Source of the DNA: Chitinophaga ginsengisegetis
GTDB lineage: Bacteria > Bacteroidota > Bacteroidia > Chitinophagales > Chitinophagaceae
Direction of reading: 5' to 3'
NCBI RefSeq assembly: GCF_900168065.1
Contig: NZ_FUZZ01000001.1
Span: forward strand, 744,001-808,000
Length of the DNA stretch: 64,000 nucleotides
Positions 61,960 through 64,000 of the stretch are shown here, in pieces (the stretch's first letter is position 1; every line of letters starts with the position of its first letter). Below the pieces are notes generated by a model. The model was not told the DNA's origin, did no database searches, and saw only the letters and a list, made by a program, of their open reading frames with translations. The position numbers and the translations under genes were made by a program.

Positions 61960-62709
61960 ATGACAGCAACAAAAAGAAAATTAGCTATTGTAACAGGCGG
62001 CGGTTCAGGCATTGGCCTGGCCATCGCTGAAAAGTTTGTGGAGCAGGGTATTGAAGTGGTGATTGCCGGAAGAAACCAGGAAAGACTGGATGCGGCCCAA
62101 CAAAAGCTGGGAGCGCTGTGTCATGCGATAGCGTGTGACGTAACTGATCTTGCCGCCATCCCGGGTTTTGTACAGGGAGTAATTGACCGCTACGGTCCTG
62201 TAGATATACTGGTGAACAACGCCGGCGCCAATATGAAAAAGGATTTTACGGAAGTAACGGACGAAGATTTTCAGCAGATAATCCTTACCAATCTTACGGC
62301 CGTTTTTGCGATGAGCCGTGAAGTGGTAAAAAACATGCTGCAGCAACAGGCGGGTTGCATCATCCATATCAGCTCTATGGCTGCGCAGTATGGCATCCCA
62401 AAAGTGATTGCCTATTCCGCCAGCAAATCTGCTATTGACGGGATGACCCGGGCGATGGCCGTGGAGCTGTCGCCCAAAGGTATACGCGTAAATGCCATTG
62501 CCCCGGGGTTTATTTATTCCGATATGACCGCAAAGGCATTGGACAGTGACCCGGAAAGAAAAGCAAAAGTATTTGGCAGAACACCGATGGGAACAATGGG
62601 GCAACCTGCCGACATCGGCGAGGCGGCCTGGTTCCTTGCCAGTGATGCGGCCAAATTTGTTACGGGCGTAGTATTGCCTGTAGATGGCGGAAACAGTATT
62701 GGTTTTTAG
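61960..62709 (+). CDS. SDR oxidoreductase, probable uronate-pathway reductase
   Basis: Classical short-chain dehydrogenase/reductase of 249 residues, started at ATG 61960, preceded by an AAGGA-type ribosome site; the upstream frame overlaps GH67. The cofactor motif TGGGSGIGLA, NNAGA, and catalytic Ser139-Tyr152-Lys156 (YSASK) are intact. By context, next to GH67 and near uxuA, it may reduce D-fructuronate to D-mannonate in place of UxuB, which is not in the window. Many SDRs look alike, so other sugar-acid substrates are possible. Confidence 0.88.
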   Translation: MTATKRKLAIVTGGGSGIGLAIAEKFVEQGIEVVIAGRNQERLDAAQQKLGALCHAIACDVTDLAAIPGFVQGVIDRYGPVDILVNNAGANMKKDFTEVTDEDFQQIILTNLTAVFAMSREVVKNMLQQQAGCIIHISSMAAQYGIPKVIAYSASKSAIDGMTRAMAVELSPKGIRVNAIAPGFIYSDMTAKALDSDPERKAKVFGRTPMGTMGQPADIGEAAWFLASDAAKFVTGVVLPVDGGNSIGF

Positions 62710-62726
62710 TAACCCTTCACCGATGA

Positions 62727-62846
62727 AAAGGAGATTTCACCATCCATACTTATTGCTCTCCAACATTGAATTTCCACGGCCTGGAAAACGGCTTGCAGTA
62801 TGCGATATCCGTTGACGATGAAGCGCCGCAAATGATCAGCATCTCC
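62727..62846 (+). pseudogene. GH115 alpha-glucuronidase fragment
   Basis: A 40-codon open stretch with no start or proper stop encodes KGDFTIHTYCSPTLNF, then GLENGLQYAISVDDEAPQ and MISIS. This is close to the C-terminal beta-domain of GH115 enzymes, where SPTLNF, GLRYAIS and DDE-PQ-VNI phrases occur. An upstream stop at 62724 and a T-run and stop downstream close it off. Both ends of the original gene are gone, so this is a relic of a deletion in the glucuronoxylan locus. Confidence 0.65.
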
Positions 62847-62871
62847 CTTTTTTTTTTATAAAGTTCCTGAT

Positions 62872-64000
62872 ATGAAAAAATTAATACTCCTCCAGTTATT
62901 CCTTCTCGCTGTATTCAGCGGGTCCGCACAGTTGAAGTTACCCCGGCTTATCCGCGACAGTATGATCCTTCAAAGGGATGAAAAAATAAAATTGTGGGGA
63001 TGGGCCACCGGCAATGAAAAGGTGCAGATCCGTTTCAATGGTAAAACATACCAGACCAAAGCGGATGCAGACGGTAACTGGGCGGTGCATTTACCACCTA
63101 CCAAAGCCGGCGGCCCGTACAACATGGAGATTACTGCAGGTAATAAAATTACCCTGCATGATATTTTGTTTGGAGATGTATGGTTTTGCAGCGGGCAGTC
63201 GAACATGGTGCATCAATTGAATATTCACGACGTCACCTATGCCAGCGAAATTGCCGCCGCGAATTACCCGGAGATCCGGCAGTTCCTGGTACCCGGAGGT
63301 ACCAGCTTATCCGGTCCTCAGTCCGACCTGCCTGGCGGTTCCTGGAAACCTGCTATCGGGGAAGATGTCAGGCCGTTTTCAGCGGTAGCTTATTTCTTTG
63401 CAAAAAAACTCTACGAAAAATATAAAGTACCTATAGGCATCATTAATGCCAGCGTGGGCGGCACGCCAATTGAAGCATGGATGAGTGAAGAAGGTTTGAA
63501 AGCCTTCCCGGCGCCAACTGCAACGATCCAAAAAAATAAAGACACCGCTTATCTCAATAGCTTCAAACGAGCCCCGGCAAACACCATCAAACCTCCGGCA
63601 GACGCAGGATTGACGGGAAGCTACAAATGGTACGATGCCGCCTATATCCCCAAAGGATGGCGCAGGATCAATATTCCCGGTTACTGGGAAGACCAGGGCA
63701 TCAAAGACCTGAATGGTGTGGTGTGGTACCGCAGGGAAATAGAGATCCCCGCTGCGATGGCCGGCAAACCCGCCAAAGTGTTCCTCGGGCGGATCGTAGA
63801 TGCAGATGAACTTTACATCAACGGTCAACAGGTGGGGCGCACTACTTACCTGTATCCGCAACGCAGGTACCAGGTGCCTGCGGAGCTGCTGAAAGCGGGT
63901 AAAAACCTGTTTGTGGTAAGGGTTACCAATAACAGCGGCAAAGGCGGTTTTGTACCGGATAAACCTTACTGTATTTTTTCAGGCACAGATACCATTGATT
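62872..64000 (+). CDS. SGNH/sialate O-acetylesterase-type carbohydrate esterase (3' end outside window)
   Basis: The first 376 residues of an exported esterase (signal ending FSGSAQLK) that runs off the window end. The FGDVWFCSGQSNM motif holds the nucleophile Ser110 in block I of the SASA/9-O-acetylesterase family, and IGIINASVGGTPIEAWMS is block III. The second half is a beta-sandwich insertion (GVVWYRREIEIPAAMAGKPA, VDADELYINGQQVG) of the kind that splits this family. In this context it probably removes acetyl groups from xylan or pectin, not sialic acid. The catalytic Asp-His pair lies beyond the window. Confidence 0.9.
   Translation, partial: MKKLILLQLFLLAVFSGSAQLKLPRLIRDSMILQRDEKIKLWGWATGNEKVQIRFNGKTYQTKADADGNWAVHLPPTKAGGPYNMEITAGNKITLHDILFGDVWFCSGQSNMVHQLNIHDVTYASEIAAANYPEIRQFLVPGGTSLSGPQSDLPGGSWKPAIGEDVRPFSAVAYFFAKKLYEKYKVPIGIINASVGGTPIEAWMSEEGLKAFPAPTATIQKNKDTAYLNSFKRAPANTIKPPADAGLTGSYKWYDAAYIPKGWRRINIPGYWEDQGIKDLNGVVWYRREIEIPAAMAGKPAKVFLGRIVDADELYINGQQVGRTTYLYPQRRYQVPAELLKAGKNLFVVRVTNNSGKGGFVPDKPYCIFSGTDTID

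Noticed and set aside
62723..62815. Small frame starting MKRRFHHPYLLLSN after the SDR gene
   Set aside because: The overlapping frame carries the GH115-like sequence, so this one is out of frame with the relic.

Overview
The window reads as a chromosomal segment of a Bacteroidota bacterium, most likely Chitinophagaceae and close to Chitinophaga. The evidence is four SusD lipoproteins, three complete SusC receptors, three FecI/FecR pairs, STN-bearing TonB receptors with the LPxERATGSF signature, GldFG-type ABC transporters, TlpA thioredoxins and xylan/pectin genes. This is inferred from gene content, not from a marker gene. I saw no rRNA, tRNA, CRISPR array, insertion sequence or phage gene.

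Region 1 (1-3.9 kb, + strand) is the tail of a SusCD locus: a SusD followed by two secreted TlpA-like thioredoxin proteins, closed by a strong hairpin terminator. Region 2 (3.9-6.2 kb, - strand) holds a small membrane protein and a carboxylesterase plus ring-cleaving dioxygenase pair that resembles MhqD/MhqO. Region 3 (6.2-16.5 kb, - strand) is cassette A: FecI, ABC ATPase, fused permease/GldG protein, FecR, STN-SusC, SusD.

Region 4 (16.6-32 kb) is a stress and detoxification block. It has a three-gene alpha/beta-hydrolase operon, a divergent GAF-type sigma-54 activator, and a probable ten-gene operon: YcaC-like hydrolase, porin, M17 N-domain protein, YtcJ-like amidohydrolase, DoxX, Dps, DUF1275, TPR histidine kinase, NtrC-type response regulator, TMEM175 channel. 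The dioxygenase operon, the hydrolase operon and the ten-gene operon each carry the same 23-bp element, and each has a GG-N10-G(A/T) promoter-like sequence at the same distance (53-54 bp spacer) downstream of it. This looks like one regulon driven by one of the two enhancer-binding proteins encoded here, and is the most striking regulatory signal in the window.

Region 5 (32-34.5 kb) is a LytS/LytTR-like two-component pair divergent from a small secreted protein, with three copies of TCTACTATTT between them. Region 6 (34.5-47.5 kb, - strand) is cassette B: FecI, FecR, STN-SusC, SusD, ABC ATPase, permease/GldG and two tandem MutS-like ATPases lacking the mismatch-recognition part. Cassettes A and B share paralogous parts in different orders.

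Region 7 (48-55.7 kb, + strand) has an unusual double-hotdog protein and cassette C (FecI, FecR, SusC without STN, SusD). Region 8 (55.7-64 kb) handles uronate-containing plant polysaccharides: pectinesterase, mannonate dehydratase UxuA, a LacI regulator, GH67 alpha-glucuronidase, an SDR oxidoreductase and a partial SGNH/sialate-O-acetylesterase-type esterase. LacI-type operators lie at three places, and a remnant of a GH115 alpha-glucuronidase lies between the SDR and esterase genes.
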